Positions 47,888-58,971 are shown, counted from the stretch's first letter. The stretch: 64,000 bases of DNA from Candidatus Methylopumilus universalis (GCA_945883335.1 CAMCXI010000006.1:1-64000); one strand, 5' to 3'. Made by a program: numbers and translations. The notes: generated by a model from the sequence alone, not told the origin.

Positions 47888-49462
47888 ATGTCATCCTTAC
47901 CAGAAGAAATTACCCGCCGTCGCACCTTTGCCATTATTTCGCATCCTGATGCGGGTAAAACGACACTGACCGAAAAACTTTTATGGTTCGGTGGCGCGAT
48001 TCAAGTCGCTGGTGAAGTGCGTGGCCGGAAAGCCGCACGTCATGCAACGTCGGACTGGATGGAACTAGAGAAACAACGTGGCATTTCAGTGACTTCATCG
48101 GTGATGCAGTTCCCATACCGCGAACACATGATTAATTTGCTGGATACCCCAGGCCATGATGACTTCTCAGAAGACACTTACCGCACATTAACGGCAGTGG
48201 ACTCTGCTGTGATGGTGATCGATTCAGTGAACGGTGTTGAGGCGCAAACCATCAAGCTACTCAATGTCTGCCGTATGCGCGATACGCCAATTATCACCTT
48301 CATCAACAAACTAGACCGCGAAAGTCGTCCGCCCATCGAACTCTTAGATGAAATCGAATCTACATTGGGCATGGAATGCGCGCCGATGACTTGGCCGATT
48401 GGCATGGGCAAGGGCTTCCGCGGCGTATACCACCTATACAACGACGTGGTTTCGTTCTTTGATCCACGTGCTGAAAAAGGCACATCCGAGGTGATTGAGG
48501 GCTTGGATAATCCGCGCCTTGATGAGCTACTTGGTCGCCAAGCAGAAGAGCTGCGGGTTGACATTGAGTTAGTCCGCGGCGCATCAAACACCTTTAATAA
48601 AGAGCGCTATTTAAGTGGCAAACAAACCCCTGTGTTTTTTGGCTCAGGGATTAACAACTTTGGTGTGCAATCGCTATTAGATGCTGTGGTTGAGTTATCC
48701 CCTGCTCCATTAGCACGCAAAACTGCGACACGCGAAGTGGCGCCAAATGAAGCAAAGTTCTCAGGCTTTGTGTTCAAGATTCAAGCCAACATGGACCCAA
48801 AACACCGCGATCGTATTGCGTTCTTGCGTGTATGTTCAGGTCGCTTTGAGCGTGGCATGAAAATCAAACAAGTGGCGACAGGCAAACAAATTTCGGTTAA
48901 TAACGCCATTACCTTTATGGCACAAGACCGCACTACGATGGACGAAGCATACTCAGGCGACATTATCGGCATTCCTAACCACGGCACTATCAAACTCGGC
49001 GATACTTTCACTGAAAGTGAGAACTTAAAATTCATTGGCATCCCTTCTTTCGCCCCTGAATTTTTCCGCCGTGCACGGATTAAAAATCCGATGAAGATGA
49101 AGCAGTTACAAATCGGCCTCAAGCAACTATCGGAAGAAGGCGCAGCCCAATTATTCCGCCCACTCCTCTCTAATGACTTGATTTTGGGTGCAGTGGGTAT
49201 TTTGCAGTTTGATGTGGTGGCACATCGTCTAGAGCACGAATACGGCGTTGACATGATATTTGAGCCTTACGACTGCCATACTGCGCGCTGGCTAAAAGGC
49301 AGCGACGCTGATCTAAAAGCAATCGCTGACAAATACGGCTTTAACGTGGGCTTTGATAGCGCGGATGATTATGTGTATCTCGCGCCAAATCGCGTGAACT
49401 TACAAATGGCACAAGAACGTTACCCAGAGATTGAATTTAAAGAAACGCGCGAGATTGCCTAA
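47888..49462 (+). CDS. prfC: Peptide chain release factor 3
   Basis: Translational GTPase that recycles RF1/RF2 after peptide release. About 524 residues from ATG 47888 ([20 protein letters not shown]); the frame opens at a TTG two codons earlier. G motifs: [42 protein letters not shown]-like domains follow, with [20 protein letters not shown] typical of RF3. The next gene overlaps its 3' end. Confidence 0.97.
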   Translation: MSSLPEEITRRRTFAIISHPDAGKTTLTEKLLWFGGAIQVAGEVRGRKAARHATSDWMELEKQRGISVTSSVMQFPYREHMINLLDTPGHDDFSEDTYRTLTAVDSAVMVIDSVNGVEAQTIKLLNVCRMRDTPIITFINKLDRESRPPIELLDEIESTLGMECAPMTWPIGMGKGFRGVYHLYNDVVSFFDPRAEKGTSEVIEGLDNPRLDELLGRQAEELRVDIELVRGASNTFNKERYLSGKQTPVFFGSGINNFGVQSLLDAVVELSPAPLARKTATREVAPNEAKFSGFVFKIQANMDPKHRDRIAFLRVCSGRFERGMKIKQVATGKQISVNNAITFMAQDRTTMDEAYSGDIIGIPNHGTIKLGDTFTESENLKFIGIPSFAPEFFRRARIKNPMKMKQLQIGLKQLSEEGAAQLFRPLLSNDLILGAVGILQFDVVAHRLEHEYGVDMIFEPYDCHTARWLKGSDADLKAIADKYGFNVGFDSADDYVYLAPNRVNLQMAQERYPEIEFKETREIA

Positions 49463-49844
49463 GCCAGTTATCAAAATTGATTGTCCCTGCGGTAGCGGCG
49501 CGCTTTATCAAGATTGTTGCGAGCCTTATCATCTGAGTACTGACGCACCCAATGCTGAAAAGCTGATGCGCTCTCGCTACAGCGCTTATGTGTTGGGTTT
49601 AGAAGAATACCTACTCAATACTTGGCACCCCAATACCAGACCAAAATACCTCAACCTCGCCAACGACCGTACCAAATGGCTAGGGCTTGAAGTAAAGCGC
49701 TTTGAGCCTAACGACGAGCAAGCCATTGTCGAGTTTATTGCCAGCTACAAGGAAAATGGCAAAGCCGAAAAACTCCTCGAAATTAGCCAATTTAGACGCA
49801 TTGCTAGGCGCTGGTACTATGTGGATGGCGAGTATCAAGCCTAA
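49455..49844 (+). CDS. YchJ-like SEC-C motif protein
   Basis: About 129 residues of the UPF0225/YchJ family. SEC-C zinc motif at the N-terminus ([18 protein letters not shown]), then [20 protein letters not shown] and a small NTF2-like fold ([29 protein letters not shown]). Function unknown; SEC-C motifs bind zinc and sometimes ribosomes or SecB. TTG at 49455 gives [15 protein letters not shown] and an 8-nt overlap with prfC; a TTG at 49431 would add eight residues that overlap prfC further. Coupled with prfC. Confidence 0.85.
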   Translation: MPKPVIKIDCPCGSGALYQDCCEPYHLSTDAPNAEKLMRSRYSAYVLGLEEYLLNTWHPNTRPKYLNLANDRTKWLGLEVKRFEPNDEQAIVEFIASYKENGKAEKLLEISQFRRIARRWYYVDGEYQA

Positions 49845-49855
49845 CGAAAAAATAG

Positions 49856-50431
49856 TTAAGCAAACGCCTCACACAGCATACTCAAGAAAGCGCCTAGCAC
49901 AGGAATCAATTCTTCTTTCTCAAACGGCGCCGCATCATCAGTGCCGGCAACCAAGAACGCAATCACAGCTTTATCAAAATCTTCACGGAAGTGCGTCCAA
50001 TGCTCAGCATCTGCATCGCCAATTAAATGGAATTTACGCATGCCTGATTCCACAATATCCGCGAGTTCTTCATTCGTAAGTTCTACAAAGAGAGATTTAG
50101 CAATCACGATTTGATCTTGTTCTAAATCTGCGACCACATCCTCAGCACCTAACGGCAAGACCAAATAGGCGTAAACCATCAAAGCAAATGCTTGATAAAC
50201 GCTGAGCATATCGAAGTTGTCATAACGCTCATCGGCTGGCGAACGCGAAGCTTCTTTAATCGCTTTAGCTGTGATGTAACACGCCAAATAGCTAGCCGCT
50301 TTCACTGGATCGTAATCTTCCAAATTACTGCTGAGCGGTGCATCTTGTTCCTTGCGCCCTTCCGCCAAACAAAGTGCGTGTAGCAGGCTTAAGTTTTTAG
50401 AATATTGGTTTGTAGATTGTTGGTCTGCCAT
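49856..50431 (-). CDS. Acidic protein of unknown function
   Basis: 191 residues, soluble, strongly acidic and helical (SNLEDYDPVKAASYLACYIT, FDMLSVYQAFALMVYAYLVL, EELADIVESGMRKFHLIGDA). No signal peptide and no domain I recognise. ATG with no close upstream partner; follows the ABC-F gene by 30 bp on the same strand and may be cotranscribed. It is convergent with the YchJ-like gene. Confidence 0.75.
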   Translation of the reverse strand: MADQQSTNQYSKNLSLLHALCLAEGRKEQDAPLSSNLEDYDPVKAASYLACYITAKAIKEASRSPADERYDNFDMLSVYQAFALMVYAYLVLPLGAEDVVADLEQDQIVIAKSLFVELTNEELADIVESGMRKFHLIGDADAEHWTHFREDFDKAVIAFLVAGTDDAAPFEKEELIPVLGAFLSMLCEAFA

Positions 50432-50461
50432 TTTTCGTTCTCTATCTTCAATTAAGTTGTT

Positions 50462-52372
50462 TTATTGGATTGCTGGCAACGCTTCTAACATTTCTTGCAG
50501 CTCTAGCCAGCGCATCTCTGCCGTTGCTAATTGTTGAACCAGTTCAGCTTGATGCTTGAGAAAATCTTGCAAAATGCTTTTATCGCTTTGGGTATATAAA
50601 TCAGGATCAGCCAGCTTATGATCCAAAGCGGTTTTATCTTGCTCCCACTTCGCCATATTGGTTTCTATTTGCTCGGTCTCTTTAAGCAAAGGCCGACGCT
50701 CAGCAATTCTTGCTTGCCTATCCGCCTTACTTTGCGCGCGCTCAACTTTATTTGATCCAACTGGTGCTTCTTTATTGGATTCTAAGCTTTGTTTATCGGC
50801 GAGCTTTTGGGCGTTAAGCCAATCTTTATAGTCGTCTAAATCGCCATCAAATACTTCTGCCTTACCATGCGCCACCAACATAAACTTATCGCAAGTGGCT
50901 CTTAGCATGGCCCTATCGTGTGAAACAATCACCACACCGCCTTGATAGTCTTGGAGAGCAACAGTCAGTGCGTGGCGCATTTCCAAATCTAAATGGTTGG
51001 TCGGCTCATCCAGTAATAGCAAATTTGGACGCGTCCAAATCAGCAAAGCCAAAGCCAAGCGCGATTTCTCTCCACCTGAAAATGGACCGCATGGTGAGCT
51101 TGCCATATCACCTTTGAAATCAAAGCCACCCAAGTAATTACGATGCTCTTGCTCGCGCGTTTCGGGGTCTAACTTTTGCATATGTTCAAGCGGCGATTCA
51201 TCAAGACGCAATTGCTCTAACTGATGCTGAGCAAAGTAACCAACTTTTAAATCTTTGCCCTCTACGCGTTTGCCAGACTTCATGGAAAGTTCACACGCAA
51301 GTAGCTTAATGAGTGTTGATTTACCCGCACCATTGCGGCCAAGCAAACCAAGCCGTTCACCAGGACGCAACGCCAGCTCTATTTTGCTGAGGATGGTCGT
51401 ATCGCCATAACCCACGCTGACATCATCGATTACCAGCAGTGGATCTGGCACGTTTTGCATTTCTCTAAAGCTAAAATCAAAAGGCGTATCAATATGCGCA
51501 GCAGAAATCATTTCCATACGCTCAAGGGCTTTGATGCGGCTTTGGGCTTGGCGAGCCTTGGTAGCTTTTGCACGGAATCGTTCAATATAGCTTTGCAAAT
51601 GCGCAACGTTGCGCTGTTGACGTTCATACATCGATTGTTGCTGAGAAAGGCGTTCGGCTCGTTGACGCTCAAAATCCGAGTACCCGCCTTTGTAAAGCGT
51701 TAGGCGCTGCTGTTCAATGTGCGCGATATGATTCACAATCGCGTCTAAGAAGTCTCGGTCATGCGAAATCAGCACTAAAGTACCCCGATAGTCATTTAGC
51801 CAGGTTTCTAGCCAAATGACGGCATCTAAGTCCAAATGGTTTGTCGGTTCATCTAATAACAACAAGTCTGAACGGCACATCAGCGCACGTGCTAAATTAA
51901 GTCTTACCCGCCAACCACCTGAAAAGTCCGAAACTGGACGACTTAAGTCTGCATTCTTGAAGCCAAGACCGTCCAGCAGCTCCGCAGCTCTTGCACGGGC
52001 AGAATAACCGCCAATTTCGCTAAAGCGCGCATGTAGCTCACCTATTTTTTCGCCTTCATGCTTGGCTTCCGCCTCAACCAAAGCCGACTCTATGGCGCGT
52101 AGTTCAAAGTCACCATCCAAGGTAAATTCAATGGCAGCTTGAGATAAGGCAGGCGTTTCTTGCGCTACATGGGCAATGACCCAATTTGGTGGCATTTCCA
52201 AATCGCCATGTTCAGGCTGCAACTCACCACGCAACATCGCAAACAGGCTGGATTTACCTGCGCCATTTGCGCCAGTTAAACCGACCTTATGTCCTGGATG
52301 AAGCTGGAGTGATGCCCCTTCGATCAGTATTTTCACACCACGCGTTAAGGTGAGATTTTTGAATTGAATCAA
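50462..52372 (-). CDS. yheS: ABC-F ATPase, YheS type
   Basis: Soluble protein with two ABC ATPase domains and no membrane domain, of the ABC-F class that acts on ribosomes (E-site binding). 636 residues. Walker A GANGAGKSS and GRNGAGKST; signatures DFSGGWRVRLNLARAL and FSGGEKSRLALALL; Walker B LLLLDEPTNHLDL twice; charged linker near residues 235-300 (QRAERLSQQQSMYERQQRNV); C-terminal coiled coil. The start is TTG (MIQFKNLTLTRGVKILIEGA), which lines up with the N-terminus of E. coli YheS; no ATG is close. Confidence 0.92.
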   Translation of the reverse strand: MIQFKNLTLTRGVKILIEGASLQLHPGHKVGLTGANGAGKSSLFAMLRGELQPEHGDLEMPPNWVIAHVAQETPALSQAAIEFTLDGDFELRAIESALVEAEAKHEGEKIGELHARFSEIGGYSARARAAELLDGLGFKNADLSRPVSDFSGGWRVRLNLARALMCRSDLLLLDEPTNHLDLDAVIWLETWLNDYRGTLVLISHDRDFLDAIVNHIAHIEQQRLTLYKGGYSDFERQRAERLSQQQSMYERQQRNVAHLQSYIERFRAKATKARQAQSRIKALERMEMISAAHIDTPFDFSFREMQNVPDPLLVIDDVSVGYGDTTILSKIELALRPGERLGLLGRNGAGKSTLIKLLACELSMKSGKRVEGKDLKVGYFAQHQLEQLRLDESPLEHMQKLDPETREQEHRNYLGGFDFKGDMASSPCGPFSGGEKSRLALALLIWTRPNLLLLDEPTNHLDLEMRHALTVALQDYQGGVVIVSHDRAMLRATCDKFMLVAHGKAEVFDGDLDDYKDWLNAQKLADKQSLESNKEAPVGSNKVERAQSKADRQARIAERRPLLKETEQIETNMAKWEQDKTALDHKLADPDLYTQSDKSILQDFLKHQAELVQQLATAEMRWLELQEMLEALPAIQ

Positions 52373-52493
52373 GCTTGCCTTTCCATTTAACGTAAATCTT
52401 AATTACTTACGTCAGCCATATTTTAACTAAGGCGTTATTCTAAAGCATCTAGCTTCAGTTCATCATTTGTTTGTTCGATAAGTAACAGATACT

Positions 52494-52523
52494 CAAGCAC
52501 TGCATATAGTAGAATAGTGCTTG
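52494..52523 (+). promoter_or_regulatory. Inverted repeat with embedded -10 upstream of yhdP
   Basis: Perfect 8-bp inverted repeat CAAGCACT (52494-52501) / AGTGCTTG (52516-52523) enclosing 14 bp that contain TAGAAT (52510-52515), a good -10 hexamer. It could be an operator over the yhdP promoter or a leader hairpin. Confidence 0.4.
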
Positions 52524-52588
52524 TGAATTAAAAGCCAAGCCAAAGGTTAGGCTAGCCCAATATTCAAATACCATTAGAATATAAATTA

Positions 52589-55500
52589 ATGATTAAAAAA
52601 TCGCTTTTATGGTCATATCGAATTGCTTCTATTGCGCTAGGAACGCTTGTGTTTCTGGGCATGCTTTCGATCATCGTTTTGCGATTTTTTGTGCTGCCGC
52701 ATATTGATGACTACAAACCCAAAATCGTTCAAGGCATTTCAGAAGTACTTGGTCAAAAAGTAGTTATCGGCAATATCTACGCTAACTGGGATGGGTTAAA
52801 TCCGCATATTGCTGTGTTTAATGTTGATATTTATGATCAAGAAAACCGCGTAGCACTCAGTCTGAATCACGTTGAAGGCAGCCTCTCTTGGTCCAGCATT
52901 CCATTACTTTCCCCTCGCCTCGCGTCTTTTTCTATCTACCAACCTGAACTGACTATTCGCCGAGAAAAAGATGGCACGGTTTATGTCGCTGGCGTGTCAA
53001 TGAGCGGTGCATCCAAGCCCGCATTTCCGAATTGGTTGCTCAAACAAGCAAGGGTGAACGTCATCGATGCCAATATTGTTTGGCAAGACGATTTGCGCGG
53101 CGCGCCTCCACTGAACCTCGACAAACTCAATTTACAACTTGAAAATCCTGTGTGGGACGGCTTTCGAGGACAACATGCGTTTAGTTTACGTGCCACGCCA
53201 TCTGCGGGCACATCTAAGCCTATCGATATTCGCGGCAAGGTATTTGGACATGACGTGAGTCAAATAGAGCAATGGTATGGCAACTTGTATGCCAAAGTTG
53301 AAGGCACAGACATTGCGGCTTGGCGTAATTGGTTAGATTACCCCTTGGATTTGCGTGAAGGCGAAGGGGCGGCCCAACTTTGGGTAGATTTTTCAGATAA
53401 CCAAATCGATAACTTTACAACCGATCTTGCTTTTAACAAAGTAGTGACACGCCTTCCGTATAACGGAGTTGAAAATAGCTTTAATCGTATCGCTGGCCAA
53501 CTCAAATGGATACGACATGCCAATGGCCAGGAAATCCAAGGTGAAGGCATCAAGATCGTCACTTCAGACGACTTGAATATGCGCAGCGGTAAATTCTCAA
53601 TACGTGAGCGCACCATCAAGCAAGGAAAAATTGTGCAAGGCGATGTATTGCTCGATGAGATTCAACTCGAAACCCTCAACAAACTAACGCCATACTTTAC
53701 TTTGCCTGCCACTGCCACCAAAGCAATCGAGGAAACAGCGCCGCTGGGCAAACTTAACAATCTGCACCTGACTTGGCAAAGCAAAGGTGAAACACTGCCA
53801 AAATATGCGCTAAGCGCTGACTTTTTGCACTTGAGCCTACTTCCCTTCCCCAAGTATTCATTGCCAGGGTTCACCAACCTTAGCGGCAGACTTGATATAG
53901 ACCAAAACAAAGGCAGGCTGACTTTAGATTCAAGCGCTGCTTCGCTCAATTTTTCACCAGTCTTGCGCTGGCCCTTAGCTGCCGACAAATTAACAGGAGA
54001 AGTGGACTGGAAAATTAACAACCAAAACTTGTCGATAGACGTGAAAAACTTATCTCTAAAAAACGAACATTTGGATGCTGAGTTAGCGGGGAGCTTTAGT
54101 TCTGATGGCGCACAAAAGCAATTATTGGATCTGACGGGACACGTGAACAAAGTCGATCTTAAGTATGGACGCCTCTATTATCCAAACCGCCTTGGCAAAG
54201 ATACGATCGACTGGCTTGATCGTTCGATTTTGTCAGGCCGCGGTGAAGATGTGAGTGTACGTATCAAAGGCGATCTGAAAGATTACCCATTTGTTGATGG
54301 AAAAAAAGGCATCTTAAAAGTGACTGCCAATCTAAAAGATGCCGTACTTGAATACTCCGAAGGCTGGCCTAAGGTTGAGGGTGTAAATCTTGCGATGTTG
54401 TTTGAAGGCAAGCGTATGGAGTTAAACGCGAGTGCTGGCCATTTGTTTGGCAATGAAATTAAGAAAGCAAAAATAACGGTTCCAGATCTAGAAGCAGATG
54501 AGAGCATGCTCGATATTGTTGGTGAATTACAAAGCCCGGTCAGTGAGGGTGTTAGATTTATTAACGCAAGCCCTATCGCAAAGTTAGCCAACGGCTTTAC
54601 CGAAACACTTAAAACAACAGGCAATGGAAAACTCAATCTCAATTTACACATTCCACTTAACCACAGCGCCGAAACAACAGTGAGAGGGATTTACCTTATT
54701 AGCAATGGCAGTATGCTAAGCGACAGCATACCCGAGCTTACTAAGCTTAATGGCACAATAGAGTTCACCGAATCGACAATCAATGCCAATAACGTCAACA
54801 CATGGGCATACGGTGCACCTGCAGTATTTAGTGTCAACACTGATAAAAATCATGCGATCCAGATTTCTGCGCATGGCCGAGCAACAGATGCCGGCTTGAG
54901 AAAGTCCTTTGACAACTTTTTACCGAGCACTGTTTCTGGCAGTACTGAATGGGTTGCGAAAGCAAAAATTCAACACAATCAATCCGAAGTCCTTATTCAA
55001 TCTAGCATGGTTGGCTTGAGTTCAAAATTACCAGCACCACTTGGTAAAACAATGACCGAGGCTATGCCTTTGGTCATTGAGAAAAAACCAATCAATGAAA
55101 CACAAGATGTGGTCAAAATTAGTTTAGGTAAAAGCATCACCGCAAAACTCGTTCGCACCTCTCAAAATGGCATGACAACCATTGATAAAGGCGATATTGG
55201 CATCAATGCTTTACCAGAAGTAAGTCCTCAAAAAGGACTATCACTTCGCGCTAAGCTTGATAACTTGGATATTGATGAGTGGTTGGCACAATTCAATAAG
55301 TCAACAGCTAGCGATGCAAACACCAATCAAAATAGCAACATAGCGCTCAATCGAATTGAGCTGACAACGCAACATCTTGATATTTTCGACCGCCGTATTA
55401 ATGCCCTTAAGCTTAGTGCTAGGTCGACAGATAATGCCTGGATCATGAATTTAAAAAGTGACGAGGTCACGGGTGATTTAAAATGGAGCAAAGATGGTAA

Positions 55501-56449
55501 CGGCAAAATTAGTGGCAATCTTGCCAATTTTATTTTCCCATCGCCCACGCCTGATGCAGTGAAAATACCTACCCATGTTGCCGCAAAACAACTGAATCTA
55601 AAATACCCAGCACTTGACATTACTGCTGACAACTTTGAAATCGGTAAGAAAAAATTTGGTCGGCTAGAGCTTCAAGCGAAAGAACAACTTGGTAACTGGG
55701 GCATCGATAAGCTTCGCCTGACTTCAGCAGATGGTGTGATTAATACCAATGGCGAGTGGAATAATTGGAAAAATCGTCCGAATACCAAGCTGCGTTTTAA
55801 TTGGGAAATCAACGATATGGGTAAGGCTTTAAAACGCCTTGATATTGGCGACGTGATTAAGGGGGGAACAGCGGAAATCACAGGCCAATTAAAATGGGCT
55901 GGCAGTCCCCATGAGTTTGACATCCCTAATCTTTCAGGCAGCTTGCACGTCGATGCTAAAAAAGGGCAAATTCTTCAACTAGAACCCGGTGTTGGAAGGC
56001 TCTTCAGCGTATTAAGTTTGCAAAATTTACCCCGACGCTTAACACTCGATTTTAAGGATTTATTTAGCAGCGGCTTCACATTCGACAAAATCAATGCCGA
56101 TGTCAATATTGAACGCGGCATTATGTATAGCGACAACTTTAAAATGGTCGGTCCAACGGCCCAAGTGGAAATTAAAGGCGAGACAGACCTTGAAAAAGAA
56201 ACGCAGCATTTATATGTCAAAGTGAAACCATTTATCAGCGACACGCTGTCATTAGCGGCTTTTGCTGGCGGCCCCGCCGTGGGAGCAGCCGCTTATATTG
56301 CACAAAAGATTCTGAAAGATCCGCTCAACAAAATCGCCGAATCGCAATATGAAATTATCGGCACTTGGACCAATCCTCAAGAAAGAGGGCAAGAGAAGGA
56401 TGAAAAATCACCCGTTAAAAACCCTGCGCCAGGGCCTCTTGGCAGGTAG
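52589..56449 (+). CDS. yhdP: YhdP family AsmA-like envelope protein
   Basis: 1286 residues. One N-terminal transmembrane helix (about 11-34), then a very long periplasmic beta-rich region with an AsmA-like C-terminus (GRLFSVLSLQNLPRRLTLDF, DKINADVNIERGIMYSDNFK, VGPTAQVEIKGETDLEKETQ) and a terminal hydrophobic stretch (TLSLAAFAGGPAVGAAAYIA). YhdP, TamB and YdbH are bridge-like proteins that carry phospholipids to the outer membrane. Size and order match the family. Divergent from yheS; nit and tldD follow, a common betaproteobacterial order. Confidence 0.93.
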   Translation: MIKKSLLWSYRIASIALGTLVFLGMLSIIVLRFFVLPHIDDYKPKIVQGISEVLGQKVVIGNIYANWDGLNPHIAVFNVDIYDQENRVALSLNHVEGSLSWSSIPLLSPRLASFSIYQPELTIRREKDGTVYVAGVSMSGASKPAFPNWLLKQARVNVIDANIVWQDDLRGAPPLNLDKLNLQLENPVWDGFRGQHAFSLRATPSAGTSKPIDIRGKVFGHDVSQIEQWYGNLYAKVEGTDIAAWRNWLDYPLDLREGEGAAQLWVDFSDNQIDNFTTDLAFNKVVTRLPYNGVENSFNRIAGQLKWIRHANGQEIQGEGIKIVTSDDLNMRSGKFSIRERTIKQGKIVQGDVLLDEIQLETLNKLTPYFTLPATATKAIEETAPLGKLNNLHLTWQSKGETLPKYALSADFLHLSLLPFPKYSLPGFTNLSGRLDIDQNKGRLTLDSSAASLNFSPVLRWPLAADKLTGEVDWKINNQNLSIDVKNLSLKNEHLDAELAGSFSSDGAQKQLLDLTGHVNKVDLKYGRLYYPNRLGKDTIDWLDRSILSGRGEDVSVRIKGDLKDYPFVDGKKGILKVTANLKDAVLEYSEGWPKVEGVNLAMLFEGKRMELNASAGHLFGNEIKKAKITVPDLEADESMLDIVGELQSPVSEGVRFINASPIAKLANGFTETLKTTGNGKLNLNLHIPLNHSAETTVRGIYLISNGSMLSDSIPELTKLNGTIEFTESTINANNVNTWAYGAPAVFSVNTDKNHAIQISAHGRATDAGLRKSFDNFLPSTVSGSTEWVAKAKIQHNQSEVLIQSSMVGLSSKLPAPLGKTMTEAMPLVIEKKPINETQDVVKISLGKSITAKLVRTSQNGMTTIDKGDIGINALPEVSPQKGLSLRAKLDNLDIDEWLAQFNKSTASDANTNQNSNIALNRIELTTQHLDIFDRRINALKLSARSTDNAWIMNLKSDEVTGDLKWSKDGNGKISGNLANFIFPSPTPDAVKIPTHVAAKQLNLKYPALDITADNFEIGKKKFGRLELQAKEQLGNWGIDKLRLTSADGVINTNGEWNNWKNRPNTKLRFNWEINDMGKALKRLDIGDVIKGGTAEITGQLKWAGSPHEFDIPNLSGSLHVDAKKGQILQLEPGVGRLFSVLSLQNLPRRLTLDFKDLFSSGFTFDKINADVNIERGIMYSDNFKMVGPTAQVEIKGETDLEKETQHLYVKVKPFISDTLSLAAFAGGPAVGAAAYIAQKILKDPLNKIAESQYEIIGTWTNPQERGQEKDEKSPVKNPAPGPLGR

Positions 56450-56537
56450 CTATTTTGATTTGATCAATATTTAACATTTGCCAAATCGGGTATGATGTCG
56501 AAGAACCCCTCAACCATTGTTTACTCGGAAATTTGGC

Positions 56538-57395
56538 ATGGCAATTAAATCGCGCATCAACCACACAAAAGCCAGCCCAGCCGCCGCTGGTATCGTCAAA
56601 ATCGCTGGCATTCAAATGGCATCAGGGCCGATCGTTTCGGCGAATCTTAGCGAGGCTGAGCGACTGATTAAAATTGCAGTGGATCAAGGTGCCAAGCTAA
56701 TCGTACTGCCTGAATACTTTGCGATTATGGGCATCAAGGATACCGACAAATTAAAAGCCAGCGAAAAAGAAGGTAACGGCCCGATTCAGAAATTTCTCTC
56801 TAGTTCTTCAAAAAAACATGATGTTTGGATTGTCGCTGGATCTATTCCACTTCAATCAGACAGCAAAGACAAGATTTATAACGCCTGCATGGTCTATGAC
56901 AACAAAGGTAAGTTGGTTGTGCGTTATAACAAAATTCATCTTTTTGGCCTGAACCTAGGCAACGAAAAGTACCATGAAGAAGCGACCATTGTGCCAGGCA
57001 ATAAAGTGGTCACCGTCGATAGTCCGTTTGGCAAGATTGGCTTATCCATTTGCTACGACTTACGCTTTCCAGAACTCTATCGCGCCATGGGTGAAGTTGA
57101 CTTAATTTTAGTACCCGCAGCATTTACCGAAACCACAGGGAAGGCTCACTGGGAAACCTTAGTGCGTGCCCGTGCGATTGAGAATCTATGCTATGTTTTA
57201 GCGCCAGCACAAGGTGGTTATCACGCCTCAGGCCGTGAAACGCATGGTGACAGTATGATTGTAGATCCATGGGGCGTAGTACTTGATCGACTGCCACGTG
57301 GCTCTGGTGTTGTTATTGCAAACATGAATCTAGATTACCAAGCCAGCTTACGCAAGAGTTTGCCAGCCTTGCAACATCGTACTGTTTTTAAATAA
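56538..57395 (+). CDS. Nitrilase-superfamily amidase (Nit type)
   Basis: About 285 residues from ATG 56538 (MAIKSRINHTKASPAAAGIV), preceded at good spacing by GGAA; the frame opens at a TTG seven codons earlier. Glu-Lys-Cys triad visible: E in IVLPEYFAIMG, K in RYNKIHLF, C in LSICYDLRFPELYR. Nit-type enzymes hydrolyse deaminated glutathione (metabolite repair). In betaproteobacteria it typically lies between yhdP and tldD, as here. Confidence 0.9.
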   Translation: MAIKSRINHTKASPAAAGIVKIAGIQMASGPIVSANLSEAERLIKIAVDQGAKLIVLPEYFAIMGIKDTDKLKASEKEGNGPIQKFLSSSSKKHDVWIVAGSIPLQSDSKDKIYNACMVYDNKGKLVVRYNKIHLFGLNLGNEKYHEEATIVPGNKVVTVDSPFGKIGLSICYDLRFPELYRAMGEVDLILVPAAFTETTGKAHWETLVRARAIENLCYVLAPAQGGYHASGRETHGDSMIVDPWGVVLDRLPRGSGVVIANMNLDYQASLRKSLPALQHRTVFK

Positions 57396-57431
57396 ACATG
57401 TTAGGTGAGTGACGTATTCAAGATTTTACTT

Positions 57432-57450
57432 AGCGGGGCAATGCCCCGCT
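57432..57450 (+). terminator. GC-rich hairpin between the amidase gene and tldD
   Basis: Perfect 8-bp stem AGCGGGGC / GCCCCGCT with AAT loop, followed only by TTCTGCT. A weak terminator or a partial block before tldD. Confidence 0.5.
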
Positions 57451-57495
57451 TCTGCTATATTGAACATATTAAATGCAATATTTGGAAGCCTTAGC

Positions 57496-58971
57496 ATGAA
57501 ACCTGAACAAAATAATCCATCTCAAACCAATCACTTCAGCACAGCCACTGAGGCCCTTCTTAACCCATCCAGTTTGGATGTGCCCGCATTACAGGGGGTA
57601 TTGAACAACATCATGACGCACGATATTGATTATGCCGATTTGTACTTTCAATACAGCCGTTCAGAGAGCTGGGGCTTAGAAGAGGGTCAAGTAAAATCAG
57701 GCAACTTCAATATTGACCAAGGTGTGGGTGTGCGTGCAGTCAGCGGCGAAAAAACTGCTTTTGCTTACTCTGATGATATTAACTTACCTGCCTTACAACA
57801 AGCTGCAAATGCCACAAAGGCGATTGCCGACATGGGCAATGACAGTTTTGAAGCCAATAAGACGGGGGTTATCCAGCATATTGAAGCACCGCAACTTTAT
57901 ATCCCGCAAGATCCAATTGCATCACTTAGTGCTGAAGCTAAAGTGAAATTGTTAGAACGACTTGAAACCTATGCACGTAAAGTAGACCCCCGCATTACAC
58001 AGGTCACGGCTTCGATTGCTGGCGAGTACGAAGTCATGATGGTGGCGCGTCACGATGGCGTGATGGCAGCGGATGTTCGTCCTTTGGTGCGCTTATCGAT
58101 CAATGTCATCGCAGAAAACAACGGACGTCGCGAACAAGGTTCAGCCGGCGGTGGCGGGCGTTTTGATTATGCCTATTTCACAGATGAAGTATTGCAAGAT
58201 TACGCTGAAAAAGCCGTACACCAGGCCTTAGTGAATCTTGATGCACGTCCTGCGCCAGCTGGCAATATGACAGTCGTATTGGGCGCAGGCTGGCCTGGCA
58301 TTTTATTGCATGAGGCAATCGGTCATGGCCTTGAGGGTGACTTTAACCGCAAAGGAAGCTCAGCATTCTCAGGAAAAATCGGTCAACGCGTGGCATCTAA
58401 AAGCGTAACAGTCGTGGATGATGGCACCATCAGCAATCGTCGTGGTTCGCTTAGCTTAGATGACGAAGGCAACCCAACACAGCGCACCGTATTAATTGAA
58501 GATGGCATTTTGCGTGGATATATTCAAGACAGCTTAAATAGCAGACTGATGGGCATGCCGCTGACTGGCAATGGGCGTCGAGAGTCTTATGCGCACATTC
58601 CTATGCCACGGATGACGAACACTTATATGTTGAATGGCGACATGCCACCAGAAGAGATTATTAAGTCGGTCAAAAAAGGCTTATATGCGGCTAATTTTGG
58701 TGGTGGTCAGGTGGACATCACCAGCGGTAAATTCGTATTCAGCGCAGCTGAAGCCTACATGATTGAAGATGGAAAAATTACTTATCCAGTGAAAGGCGCA
58801 ACGCTTATTGGCAACGGCCCCGATGTTTTAACTCGCGTTTCCATGATAGGCAATGACATGCAACTCGACAGTGGCGTTGGCACATGCGGCAAAGAGGGAC
58901 AAAGTGTTCCTGTCGGCGTTGGTCAACCTACCTTAAAAATTGATGGCCTGACAGTGGGCGGAACGGCATAA
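57496..58971 (+). CDS. tldD: Metalloprotease TldD
   Basis: With TldE (PmbA) forms a heterodimeric zinc metalloprotease that degrades unfolded peptides and matures some bacteriocins. 491 residues from ATG 57496 ([14 protein letters not shown]); the frame extends 29 codons upstream through the hairpin, which is unlikely to be coding. Zinc motif HEAIGH in [19 protein letters not shown]. Other conserved parts: [40 protein letters not shown], and C-terminal [20 protein letters not shown]. The tldE partner is not in this window. Confidence 0.95.
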   Translation: MKPEQNNPSQTNHFSTATEALLNPSSLDVPALQGVLNNIMTHDIDYADLYFQYSRSESWGLEEGQVKSGNFNIDQGVGVRAVSGEKTAFAYSDDINLPALQQAANATKAIADMGNDSFEANKTGVIQHIEAPQLYIPQDPIASLSAEAKVKLLERLETYARKVDPRITQVTASIAGEYEVMMVARHDGVMAADVRPLVRLSINVIAENNGRREQGSAGGGGRFDYAYFTDEVLQDYAEKAVHQALVNLDARPAPAGNMTVVLGAGWPGILLHEAIGHGLEGDFNRKGSSAFSGKIGQRVASKSVTVVDDGTISNRRGSLSLDDEGNPTQRTVLIEDGILRGYIQDSLNSRLMGMPLTGNGRRESYAHIPMPRMTNTYMLNGDMPPEEIIKSVKKGLYAANFGGGQVDITSGKFVFSAAEAYMIEDGKITYPVKGATLIGNGPDVLTRVSMIGNDMQLDSGVGTCGKEGQSVPVGVGQPTLKIDGLTVGGTA

